The notes below the pieces were generated by a model, which saw nothing but the letters and a program-made list of their open reading frames with translations, did not search any database and had not been told where the DNA came from. Made by a program: the position numbers and the translations under genes. Positions 1 through 6,271 of a stretch of DNA of 18,683 nt are shown here, piece after piece. The number at the start of each line of letters is the position of its first letter. The stretch's first letter is position 1. Source of the DNA: an uncultured Sediminicola sp. (GTDB lineage: Bacteria > Bacteroidota > Bacteroidia > Flavobacteriales > Flavobacteriaceae); contig CALHVB010000045.1 of NCBI GenBank assembly GCA_938039345.1, forward strand, positions 1 through 18,683. Reading direction: 5' to 3'.

Positions 1-1
1 T

Positions 2-640
2 GGTGTTGGTAGCGGTACTGTAGTTAACAATATTGTTGTTAGCAACGGTAACGATGATGGTATAGAATTCTTTGGCGGTACTGTAAACGTAACTAATGTT
101 TACTGCGCTAATATAGCTGATGACATGTTCGATTGGACTGGCGGTTATACAGGAACTATTACAAATGCTTTTGGTGTTCGTAATGATGGATTTGATGCTG
201 CTACAGATGACCCAAGAGGTATAGAAGGTGATAGCAACTCTAGTGACGCTACTGCTGCTCCTATTTCTACTCCTACATTAAACAATGTAACTATCTTAAA
301 CCTTAATCCAGATGTTGCTTTAAAAGCAGGTGCAGAAATAAGAAGAGGTACACAAGCTACTATAAATAATATTCTTTTTGCTGCATATGGTTCTGCTTCT
401 TTCGGAAACAGAATAGATACTGCTGATGATAAAGGAAACGGTACTTTAACTATTACTGATGCTGTTGCTCAAGGAACTGTTGGTGATGATAAAGTTGGTG
501 GAGCTATCACAGGAACTGTAGCAGAGGTAACAGATGGAATTACAGTTCCTTCAGATAATACTATTGAAGCTAAAGCTGGTGTTGGTGCTGATTTATCTGC
601 TTTTGATTGGGCTAATCCAACATTCGTAGTAACTAAGTAA
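2..640 (+). CDS. C-terminal part of a secreted repetitive (probable beta-helix) protein, 5' end outside window
   Basis: The reading frame is open from position 2 to the taa at 638-640, so this is the last ~212 residues of a longer protein and the ATG at 125 is internal. The sequence is rich in Gly, Asn, Thr, Val and Asp with short beta-strand-like repeats such as GTVVNNIVVSNGNDDGIEFF, followed by a less repetitive tail ending in DWANPTFVVTK. I recall similar proteins in Bacteroidetes as surface or outer-membrane proteins, often encoded beside a TonB-dependent receptor; no receptor is visible here because the upstream DNA is missing. It has no T9SS sorting domain of its own, yet two cargo-less sorting-domain proteins lie just downstream. 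A strong terminator follows the stop by about 30 bases. The surface location is inferred from composition and context; the biochemical function is unknown. Confidence 0.75.
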   Translation, partial: GVGSGTVVNNIVVSNGNDDGIEFFGGTVNVTNVYCANIADDMFDWTGGYTGTITNAFGVRNDGFDAATDDPRGIEGDSNSSDATAAPISTPTLNNVTILNLNPDVALKAGAEIRRGTQATINNILFAAYGSASFGNRIDTADDKGNGTLTITDAVAQGTVGDDKVGGAITGTVAEVTDGITVPSDNTIEAKAGVGADLSAFDWANPTFVVTK

Positions 641-668
641 GTAATTCAACTACTTATAAATATATTTA

Positions 669-695
669 AAACCTCGCTAATAGCGAGGTTTTTTC
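669..695 (+). terminator. Rho-independent terminator of the secreted beta-helix gene
   Basis: A perfect 10-bp stem (aaacctcgct at 669-678 with agcgaggttt at 682-691) closes a three-base loop and runs into a T tract ending at 694. It lies about 30 bases after the stop at 640 and separates that gene from the T9SS mini-protein at 793, which therefore probably has its own promoter. Confidence 0.92.
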
Positions 696-792
696 ATTTT
701 TAGTAGAATTATATTACTTTTTATAGCAGCAGCTAACGTTCTAGATCAAAAATTATTATATTTACGGTATACTATTTGTTATATAAGTATAT

Positions 793-1101
793 ATGAAGAA
801 ATTTTACTTTATTTTACTTTTATTGTTTTGTTCTCTAAGTTATGGGCAAGTTGCACCTTCTAATGAAGATATAGAGGGCTTTAAATTGTACCCTAACCCC
901 GTAACTAATAATAAAGTATTTGTACAAACAAATAGTAATCTTCCTAAAACCATTTCTATTTTTGATGTTTTTGGCACTTTAGTGTTGCAAACTAAAATAA
1001 AAGGCAAAGAATTAAATTTATCTGATATAGAAGCTGGTGTATATGTATTACGTGTTACTGAAAACAATAAAGTAGCAACAAGAAAACTTATTATTAAGTA
1101 A
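793..1101 (+). CDS. Cargo-less T9SS type A sorting-domain mini-protein (copy 1)
   Basis: This 102-residue protein has a Sec signal peptide at residues 1-18 (MKK, a hydrophobic Leu/Phe run, then SYG before QV). After about a dozen linker residues comes a complete T9SS C-terminal domain: the LYPNPV motif at 32-37, the central IFDVFG strand, LNLSDIEAGVYVLRV, and a final basic RKLIIK. In known T9SS substrates this domain is the C-terminal tag that directs a large cargo across the outer membrane and is then usually removed by the sortase PorU. Here there is no cargo between signal and tag. The full, clean domain argues for a real gene and not a remnant, but a decayed cargo protein cannot be excluded. 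A close paralogue lies at 2038. The role is unknown: it could be a competitor, chaperone or small surface protein. Confidence 0.85.
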   Translation: MKKFYFILLLLFCSLSYGQVAPSNEDIEGFKLYPNPVTNNKVFVQTNSNLPKTISIFDVFGTLVLQTKIKGKELNLSDIEAGVYVLRVTENNKVATRKLIIK

Positions 1102-1134
1102 CATTAATAATAGTACTATTTCTTTTAATAAGTT

Positions 1135-1252
1135 GGTCTTCGACAAGCTCAGACTGACTTAAGTACTCCTAGTTGTCATTCTTACTCTTTTTAAAAAATA
1201 ACTAAATAAAGGCTATTAATAGTTAGTCTGTCTTGCTGAGCTTGTCGAAGCA
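1135..1252. repeat. Left copy (uninterrupted) of the ~117-bp unit flanking the GIY-YIG gene
   Basis: The unit begins ggtcttcgacaagctcag and ends gagcttgtcgaagca. Its outer arms form a perfect 15-bp inverted repeat (cttcgacaagctcag at 1138-1152, reverse-complemented at 1236-1250) around an 83-base AT-rich interior. The first 48 bases (1135-1182) match 1572-1619 at 47 of 48 positions, and the last 35 bases (1218-1252) match 1851-1885 at 32 of 35. The motif belongs to a palindromic repeat type that I recall being scattered between genes in Flavobacteriaceae. It starts 33 bases after the first T9SS mini-gene and ends 30 bases before the GIY-YIG start codon. Confidence 0.9.
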
Positions 1253-1282
1253 TAATCAAAATATAATTCATTAGTTTTAAGC

Positions 1283-1594
1283 ATGAAATTTAATTACGTA
1301 TATATTTTATTGTGTTTCGATGGAACTTTTTATACAGGAATGACTAATGATTTAGAACGAAGATTAATTCAGCATAAAAGTGGACGCAAAGGCAGCTATA
1401 CCTATTCTCGAAGACCTTTAAAATTAAAATGGAGCTTACAATGTACCTCCCCAACTGAAGCTATAAAAATTGAAAAACAAATAAAAGGTTGGTCCCATCG
1501 AAAAAAAGATGCATTGATTAAAGAAAATTGGAAAGATTTAATCGCTTTTTCTAAAAACTATACAGAGTATGGGTCTTCGACAAGTTCAGACTGA
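1283..1594 (+). CDS. GIY-YIG domain nuclease (UPF0213/YhbQ-like size)
   Basis: The 103-residue protein is a stand-alone GIY-YIG endonuclease domain. The first motif reads YVYIL (residues 5-9), the second FYTG (16-19) followed by NDLERRLIQH (22-31), with R27 at the expected catalytic arginine and E64 in the EAIKIEKQIKGW helix at the expected metal-binding glutamate. Such proteins cut or nick DNA; the cellular role of the short bacterial forms is not settled. The last seven residues (GSSTSSD) and the tga stop at 1592-1594 are encoded by the first bases of the right repeat unit, so the natural C-terminus has been replaced or extended by repeat DNA. No ribosome-binding site is visible; a weak -7-like tagtttta ends three bases before the ATG. 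It may be the enzyme acting on the flanking repeats (inference). Confidence 0.88.
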   Translation: MKFNYVYILLCFDGTFYTGMTNDLERRLIQHKSGRKGSYTYSRRPLKLKWSLQCTSPTEAIKIEKQIKGWSHRKKDALIKENWKDLIAFSKNYTEYGSSTSSD

Positions 1595-1885
1595 CTTAAG
1601 TACTCCTAGTTGTCATTCTCTTCCTTCAAAAAAATAATTAATATGACCTATTAATAACCTGAATTCGATTCATATTTTGTTGATTAAAAAACTATTCTCG
1701 ATACACTTCTCTGAAGCCTGTACTCAGATTAACTGAAGTTTAGAAGCACTCGAAATGACGCTTTTTAATCTTAATAACGTCAGTTAGAGTAAAATTCTAA
1801 TAAGAATTTTGTATCGAAAACAAGTTATTTAGATTAATCGAACTCAGGTTAATAATTAGTGTGTCTTGCTGAGTTTGTCGAAGCA
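1572..1885. repeat. Right copy of the ~117-bp unit, interrupted by a 193-bp insertion
   Basis: The left part (1572-1656) and right part (1850-1885) together reconstitute a 116-bp copy of the unit at 1135-1252 once the insert 1657-1849 and one taata duplicate are removed. Its outer arms are cttcgacaagttcag (1575-1589) and ctgagtttgtcgaag (1869-1883). They differ from the left unit by one transition in each arm, and both changes would become G-U pairs in RNA. The left part also encodes the end of the GIY-YIG protein. Confidence 0.85.
1657..1849. mobile_element. 193-bp MITE-like hairpin element nested in the right repeat unit
   Basis: The ends are acctgaattcgatt (1657-1670) and aatcgaactcaggt (1836-1849), a 14-bp terminal inverted repeat with one mismatch. 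The pentamer taata lies on both sides (1652-1656 and 1850-1854) as an apparent target duplication. Removing the element plus one taata restores exact alignment with the left unit, where c1213 onward reads ctattaata and then gttag. The interior continues the palindrome: tctcgatac (1696-1704) pairs with gtatcgaaa (1811-1819), and actcgaaatgacg (1748-1760) with cgtcagttagagt (1778-1790). There is no open reading frame, so movement would need an enzyme encoded elsewhere. The stretch 1595-2037 contains no gene apart from these repeats and an AT-rich leader. Confidence 0.75.
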
Positions 1886-2037
1886 AATTAAAAATCTGAT
1901 TTTCAACAATATAAAACCACTCAAAACTTAAAAAACAGCATTCACCTACAAAAAATAAGCTTTCACAACATTTACAATTATAAATACTATTGCTTTAAGT
2001 ACATTTATAGTGCGCTTAATCCCAAATCGAGCTACCT

Positions 2038-2364
2038 ATGAAAAAAATCTACCTAGTATTTCTACTGGTTTTATGCAGTACCACACTATTGGCTCAAGAT
2101 ACAACAGACAGCTATGTAAGTGTGCCTACCGATATTCCTGGCTTTAAATTATACCCTAACCCTGCTTCTGGCAATTCTGTTTATATTTCTACAAAAGATA
2201 ATTTATACAAAGAAATTATAATCTATAATGTTTTTGGAAAAATAGTACTTGCAGATAGAATAACACACAACACTTTAAACATATCGCAATTAGAACCTGG
2301 TGTTTATGTGCTACAAATAACCGAAAACAAAAAAACAATGACCCGTAAATTAGTAGTTGTTTAA
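2038..2364 (+). CDS. Cargo-less T9SS type A sorting-domain mini-protein (copy 2)
   Basis: This 108-residue protein has a signal peptide at residues 1-19 (MKKIYLVFLLVLCSTTLLA before QD), an ~18-residue Thr/Ser/Val/Asp linker, then a T9SS sorting domain with LYPNPA at 38-43, the IIYNVFGKIVL strand, LNISQLEPGVYVLQI, and the basic ending TRKLVVV. It is clearly paralogous to the protein at 793: the GFKLYPNP, VFG, GVYVL, TEN.K and TRKL blocks align with almost no gaps. Both genes point the same way and are now separated by the GIY-YIG/repeat block. As with copy 1 there is no room for a cargo domain. Function is unknown; secretion through the T9SS is expected from the family but not demonstrated for tags this bare. 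The upstream 150 bases are AT-rich with only a weak -7-like tacattta. Confidence 0.85.
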   Translation: MKKIYLVFLLVLCSTTLLAQDTTDSYVSVPTDIPGFKLYPNPASGNSVYISTKDNLYKEIIIYNVFGKIVLADRITHNTLNISQLEPGVYVLQITENKKTMTRKLVVV

Positions 2365-2384
2365 TTCCTTTTTTTAGAGTCACA

Positions 2385-2414
2385 AAACTATAAAGTTCCC
2401 CTTATTTATAGTTT
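2385..2414. repeat. 10-bp AT-rich inverted repeat in the leader of the acyltransferase gene
   Basis: aaactataaa (2385-2394) is perfectly inverted at 2405-2414 (tttatagttt) with a 10-base gap. No T tract follows, so it is a poor terminator. Its right arm overlaps the expected -33 region of the promoter for the gene at 2454, which would suit an operator. This is suggestive only. Confidence 0.35.
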
Positions 2415-2441
2415 ACCTACCTTATAATCTTCTTATTTTTG
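2412..2441 (+). promoter_or_regulatory. Bacteroidetes-type promoter for the LuxE-like gene
   Basis: tatttttg at 2434-2441 fits the TAnnTTTG -7 consensus of Bacteroidetes sigma factors. A weak ttt -33 half lies 19 bases upstream (2412-2414). The start codon is only 12 bases beyond the -7 box, so the transcript leader should be very short. Confidence 0.5.
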
Positions 2442-2453
2442 CCATAGCTTGCT

Positions 2454-3431
2454 ATGGAGACAACCAAAATTTTTACGTTAAAAAATACTACTGAATTTAA
2501 TGCATTGGCATTAAGTGTTTACAAACACCAATATAAGACCAACAAAATATATCATAAATTTTGTTCTTACTTAGGAAAAACAGAAAGTAACGTAACACAA
2601 ATAAAGGATATCCCCTTTTTACCCATTCAGTTTTTTAAATCTCACAAAATAATTTCGGGTAACAACACCCCAAAAACAGTATTTACGAGTAGTGGCACTA
2701 CAGGAAACCAAACTAGCAAGCATTATGTTACAGACCTTAGTGTTTATGAAACGAGCTACTCGAGTGCTTTTAAACATTTTTACGGAGATATAAAGGACTA
2801 TTGTGTACTAGCCTTGTTGCCTTCTTATTTAGAACGGGAGGGTTCTTCTTTAATCTACATGGCAAACGACCTTATTAAAAAAAGTAAACACCCAGAAAGT
2901 GGTTTCTATTTAAACCAAATAGATGCCTTAAGAGAAAAACTAATAGCATTAGAGGCTAAAAAAACAAAAATATTATTATTAGGTGTTTCTTTTGCTTTAC
3001 TAGATCTTATTGAGGAAACTCCATTACAACTAAAGCATACCATTATAATGGAAACTGGTGGCATGAAAGGCAAACGGAAAGAACTTATTCGCGAAGAATT
3101 ACACGCTATTTTAAAAGAGGGTTTTGGGGTACAACATATACATTCTGAGTATGGAATGACCGAATTACTATCACAAGCTTATTCTAACGGAAATGGTCTT
3201 TTTAAAACCCCTCCTTGGATGAAAATTTTAATTAGAGATACAGAAGACCCTTTAACATACCAAACCACAGGAAAAACAGGTGGAATTAATATTATAGACC
3301 TTGCCAATATAAACTCATGCTCCTTTATTGCCACGCAAGATTTAGGGAAAATTTACGAAGACAATCAATTTGAAGTTTTAGGGCGTTTTGATAATTCTGA
3401 TATTCGTGGCTGTAATTTAATGGTGCTTTAA
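2454..3431 (+). CDS. LuxE/PaaK-like acyl-activating enzyme (acyl-protein synthetase family)
   Basis: The 325-residue protein belongs to the ANL adenylate-forming superfamily in its short LuxE-like form. Visible motifs are the Ser/Thr/Gly-rich phosphate loop FTSSGTTGN (77-85), the HSEYGMTEL block (230-238) matching the A5 core motif, the ATQDLG segment (293-298) matching the A7 aspartate, and a final GRFDNSDIRG. LuxE activates a fatty acid with ATP and holds it as a thioester, but no luxC or luxD partner lies nearby. A role in bioluminescence is therefore unlikely; adenylation or transfer of an unknown carboxylic acid is more plausible. The C-terminal mobile domain of full-length ANL enzymes is absent, as usual for this family. 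The gene has its own promoter and ends four bases into the convergent lipoprotein gene. Confidence 0.8.
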   Translation: METTKIFTLKNTTEFNALALSVYKHQYKTNKIYHKFCSYLGKTESNVTQIKDIPFLPIQFFKSHKIISGNNTPKTVFTSSGTTGNQTSKHYVTDLSVYETSYSSAFKHFYGDIKDYCVLALLPSYLEREGSSLIYMANDLIKKSKHPESGFYLNQIDALREKLIALEAKKTKILLLGVSFALLDLIEETPLQLKHTIIMETGGMKGKRKELIREELHAILKEGFGVQHIHSEYGMTELLSQAYSNGNGLFKTPPWMKILIRDTEDPLTYQTTGKTGGINIIDLANINSCSFIATQDLGKIYEDNQFEVLGRFDNSDIRGCNLMVL

Positions 3432-3823
3432 TTTTTAGTATACACTAAAGTTAATTCATCATCAGCAATTTGTGGATTATCTACAAAAGTCATTGTTAAT
3501 GTATTGCCCTTAATTTTATAAACATACTTCTTATCGCCATCTATTGTTATCCTATCTCCTAGAACTGCATAACTATATTCTCCCGATTGTTTTACAAAGA
3601 ATATATCCTTGGAATTTTCTACAATTACAATATTTTTTCTAGGCGTAAAGTTTAATTTATGAGCGCTAAAATCAAAATCATTAGCAAAACCACAAAAACA
3701 AATAGCATCATTTAAAGACCATTGCCCTAACAAATCGGCATCGAGAATAATCTCATCATCATTATCGGTACACGATATTGAAAATAGTATTAGCATCACA
3801 ATCAATAAAAGCCTTTTCATCAT
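3428..3823 (-). CDS. Small lipoprotein with a lipocalin-like domain
   Basis: The 131-residue protein starts with a lipoprotein signal peptide: MMKR, a Leu/Ile-rich core, and the lipobox SISC with the lipidated cysteine at residue 18, followed by an acidic TDNDDE stretch. That stretch resembles the lipoprotein export signal that sends Bacteroidetes lipoproteins to the cell surface. The rest has the LLGQWSLNDA opening and the pattern of alternating beta strands (KLNFTPRKNIVIVENS, YSYAVLGDRITIDGD, YVYKIKGNTLTMTFVD) typical of lipocalin-like domains, where they form a small barrel. No ligand can be inferred. Its stop overlaps the stop of the LuxE-like gene by four bases; upstream lies the 3' end of tyrS, so it could be co-transcribed with tyrS across 53 bases. 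Confidence 0.7.
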   Translation of the reverse strand: MMKRLLLIVMLILFSISCTDNDDEIILDADLLGQWSLNDAICFCGFANDFDFSAHKLNFTPRKNIVIVENSKDIFFVKQSGEYSYAVLGDRITIDGDKKYVYKIKGNTLTMTFVDNPQIADDELTLVYTKN

Positions 3824-3876
3824 TAAAATATTTTAATTAATTATTAAGATACAAAAGCAAAGAAAAGGTTGCTCTA

Positions 3877-5172
3877 CTATTTTACCACTAATACAAAATA
3901 ATTTTTCTTACCTCGCTGTAGCAAAACAAACTTGTTATTAATTAAATCGGTAGAAGTAATTAAATAATCTTCTTTTACTTTTTCTTTATTTACGGATATA
4001 GAATTTTGTTTTAGCTCTCTTCTTGCCTCTCCGTTAGATTTTAAAAACTGAGTCTTGGCAGCTAATGCAGCTATCATATCTAAACCATTAGCTAAATCTT
4101 CTTTAGCAAGCTCCGCTTGTGGAACACCTTCGAAAACATCTAAAAAGGTTTTTTCATCTAAAGTTTTTAAATCTTCTGAGGTAGATTTACCAAACAAGAT
4201 ATTACTGGCTTTTTTAGCATTATCTAAATCTTCTTGCGAGTGTACCGAAACAGTAATTTCATCTGCCAAACGCTTTTGTAATATACGCATATGCGGCGCT
4301 TCTTGGTGCTCGGCAATTAATGTCTCTATAGTTTCTTTATTTAAAAAGGTAAATATTTTTATATACTTTTCCGCATCTGTATCCGATGTATTTAACCAAT
4401 ATTGGTAAAATTTATAAGGCGATGTTCTATTGGCATCTAACCATACGTTACCCCCTTCTGTTTTTCCAAATTTAGTACCATCTGCTTTGGTAATTAAAGG
4501 ACATGTAAGCGCATAACCTTTACCACCACCTATTCTACGAATTAACTCAGTACCAGTAGTAATATTTCCCCATTGATCACTACCTCCCATTTGCAAAGTA
4601 CAATTATGCTCTTTATACAAGTGTAAAAAATCGTAACCTTGCACTAACTGGTATGTAAACTCTGTAAAAGACATTCCTTCTTTAGCTTCTGCAGACAATC
4701 TTTTTTTCACAGAATCTTTAGCCATCATGTAATTTACAGTAATGTGTTTCCCCACATCGCGTATAAATTCTAGGAATGAAAAATCTTTCATCCAATCGTA
4801 GTTATTCACTAATTCAGCCGCATTGGCCGTATCACTCTTAAAATCTAAAAAACGAGATAACTGCTCTTTTAAGGCTTCCTCATTATGTCTTAAGGTAGCT
4901 TCATCTAACAAATTACGCTCTGCAGACTTTCCAGAAGGATCACCAATCATACCTGTAGCCCCACCAATTAACGCATATGGTTTATGACCCGCTAATTGAA
5001 AATGACGCAACATCATTACCCCTACTAAGTGTCCTATATGCAAAGAATCTGCGGTTGGATCTATACCCACATATGCAGATTGCATTTCACTCATTAGATG
5101 TTCTTCTGTTCCTGGCATTGCATCGTGCAACATTCCTCGCCATTTTAATTCTGCTACAAAATTTGAAGCCAT
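3877..5172 (-). CDS. tyrS: Tyrosyl-tRNA synthetase
   Basis: This 431-residue class Ic synthetase charges tRNA-Tyr with tyrosine using ATP in the cytoplasm. The HIGH signature is at residues 45-48 (SLHIGHLVG), the [10 protein letters not shown] loop at 77-86, the tyrosine pocket segment with [10 protein letters not shown] at 194-203, and the KMSKS equivalent is KFGKT at 234-238. The last ~65 residues ([15 protein letters not shown] onward) form the S4 RNA-binding domain that holds the tRNA. Length and motif order match bacterial TyrRS of the E. coli type. It has a promoter-like box 27 bases upstream and diverges from the epimerase gene at 5260. No terminator hairpin is visible after the stop. 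Confidence 0.97.
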   Translation of the reverse strand: MASNFVAELKWRGMLHDAMPGTEEHLMSEMQSAYVGIDPTADSLHIGHLVGVMMLRHFQLAGHKPYALIGGATGMIGDPSGKSAERNLLDEATLRHNEEALKEQLSRFLDFKSDTANAAELVNNYDWMKDFSFLEFIRDVGKHITVNYMMAKDSVKKRLSAEAKEGMSFTEFTYQLVQGYDFLHLYKEHNCTLQMGGSDQWGNITTGTELIRRIGGGKGYALTCPLITKADGTKFGKTEGGNVWLDANRTSPYKFYQYWLNTSDTDAEKYIKIFTFLNKETIETLIAEHQEAPHMRILQKRLADEITVSVHSQEDLDNAKKASNILFGKSTSEDLKTLDEKTFLDVFEGVPQAELAKEDLANGLDMIAALAAKTQFLKSNGEARRELKQNSISVNKEKVKEDYLITSTDLINNKFVLLQRGKKNYFVLVVK

Positions 5173-5198
5173 TTTGCTATTCTATTTTAGATTTGCTG

Positions 5199-5206
5199 CA
5201 AATATA
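5199..5206 (-). promoter_or_regulatory. -7 promoter box for tyrS
   Basis: On the minus strand this reads tatatttg, an exact TAnnTTTG box, leaving a leader of roughly 20 bases before the tyrS ATG. No convincing -33 TTG lies at 19-20 bases. No tRNA-sensing leader structure is visible. Confidence 0.5.
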
Positions 5207-5247
5207 ATACCTATAAAACTATAAGGAAATTATTCAAGTCTATTCCT

Positions 5248-5255
5248 TAACTTTG
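5248..5255 (+). promoter_or_regulatory. -7 promoter box immediately before the epimerase ATG
   Basis: taactttg matches TAnnTTTG and is separated from the ATG at 5260 by four bases only. Transcription starting the usual few bases downstream would begin at or next to the start codon, implying a leaderless mRNA. No -33 element is clear. Confidence 0.5.
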
Positions 5256-5259
5256 AAGC

Positions 5260-6267
5260 ATGATTTTAGTTACAGGCGGCACAGGTATGGTAGGTTCTCA
5301 CCTCCTATTTTCATTAATTAATGGCGATACTCCTGTAAAAGCAACTTATAGAAAAAATAGTGATTTATCTAAAGTAAAAAAAGTATTTTCTTATTATTCC
5401 GATGATTACAATACTCTTTTTAAAAAAATTATATGGGTAGAGGCTAATATTAATGATATCCCTGCTTTAGAAATAGCTTTTAACCAAGTAACTAAAGTAT
5501 ACCATTGCGCAGCTTTAATCTCTTTTTCTCCTAAGAAATATAAAACCCTCTACAAAATTAATGTAGAAGGTACTGCCAACATTGTAAATTTATGTATTGC
5601 CAATAAAGTTGATAAGCTTTGCTACGTAAGTTCTATTGCCACTATAGATGATAATAAAACTAGCACCACAATAACAGAAGAAACAGAATGGAATGATGCC
5701 AATGCTAATGTGTATGCATTAACTAAGTATGATGCTGAAATGGAAGTATGGAGAGGCACACAAGAAAATCTTTCTACTGTTATAGTAAATCCTGGCGTTA
5801 TTATTGGTCCTGGCTATTGGAATACCGGTAGCGGTGTGCTATTTAAAACAGCGGCAAAAGGCAATAAATATTACCCACCAGGAGGTACAGGTTTTATTAC
5901 TGTAGATGATGTGGTAAAAATGATGATTTCCTTAATGGAATCTGATATTACAAATGAAAGATATATTGCTGTTGCAGAAAATAAGACCTACAAAGCTATT
6001 TTAGCTGAAATAACAAAACCGTTAAGTATTTCTACACCTACAAAAGAACTTAAATTTTGGCAGTTAAAAATATTATCTCGTTTAGATTGGTTAAGAGCTT
6101 TTTTAAGTAATACGGATAGAAAACTAACAAAAAACACTATTATATCTTTAAAAAATAGGCAAGATTATAGTAACGCTAAAATTACTAAAGCTATAGATTT
6201 TAAATTTGAAGCTATAGATAAGGTTATAGATTTTTGCTGCACTATTTATAAGAAGGAAAGCCTATAA
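5260..6267 (+). CDS. NAD(P)-dependent epimerase/dehydratase family protein (extended SDR)
   Basis: The 335-residue protein opens with the nucleotide-binding Rossmann motif TGGTGMVG (5-12). It has the serine of the catalytic triad in CYVSSIATI (S124/S125) and the tyrosine and lysine in VYALTKYDAE (Y152, K156), as in extended short-chain dehydrogenases. NPGVIIGPG (around 175-185) is the usual substrate-side loop. Members act on nucleotide sugars, flavonoid-like or steroid-like alcohols, so the substrate cannot be stated. It has its own promoter box and converges with the DUF4296 lipoprotein gene, leaving four bases between the stops. The C-terminal ~80 residues are Lys/Ile-rich and without recognisable motifs. 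Confidence 0.85.
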   Translation: MILVTGGTGMVGSHLLFSLINGDTPVKATYRKNSDLSKVKKVFSYYSDDYNTLFKKIIWVEANINDIPALEIAFNQVTKVYHCAALISFSPKKYKTLYKINVEGTANIVNLCIANKVDKLCYVSSIATIDDNKTSTTITEETEWNDANANVYALTKYDAEMEVWRGTQENLSTVIVNPGVIIGPGYWNTGSGVLFKTAAKGNKYYPPGGTGFITVDDVVKMMISLMESDITNERYIAVAENKTYKAILAEITKPLSISTPTKELKFWQLKILSRLDWLRAFLSNTDRKLTKNTIISLKNRQDYSNAKITKAIDFKFEAIDKVIDFCCTIYKKESL

Positions 6268-6271
6268 TAAA

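Larger units (their letters stand above)
1135..1885 (+). mobile_element. Candidate composite element: GIY-YIG nuclease gene between two direct palindromic repeat units
   Basis: A single small nuclease gene sits between two direct copies of a hairpin-ended repeat, and its 3' end overlaps the second copy. The whole block lies between two paralogous T9SS mini-genes, as if inserted into a tandem duplication. The layout resembles the REP/RAYT systems of gammaproteobacteria, where a nuclease-like transposase is bracketed by the palindromes it mobilises, but here the enzyme is of the GIY-YIG family. Mobility is inferred: I see no target duplication around the whole block, and the direct repeats could also delete the gene by homologous recombination. 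Confidence 0.5.

Noticed and set aside
125..127. ATG at 125 as the start of the first gene
   Set aside because: The same frame is open to the left edge with the same repetitive composition, so this Met is internal.
840..1067. Minus-strand open frame opposite the first T9SS mini-gene
   Set aside because: It is antisense to a gene with a clear signal peptide and sorting domain, and its own translation has no recognisable features.
1135..1619. The two 48-base direct repeats as a CRISPR array
   Set aside because: There are only two copies 437 bases apart, with a nuclease gene between them and no regular spacers or cas genes.
2385..2414. Inverted repeat as terminator of the second T9SS mini-gene
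   Set aside because: The stem is purely AT-rich apart from one pair and is followed by acctacc and not a T tract.
2454..3431. LuxE-like gene as part of a bioluminescence operon
   Set aside because: No luxA, luxB, luxC or luxD homologue is present, and the neighbouring genes are unrelated.
4055..5207. Plus-strand open frames opposite tyrS
   Set aside because: They lie antisense to a well-conserved synthetase; the translations are low-complexity shadows.
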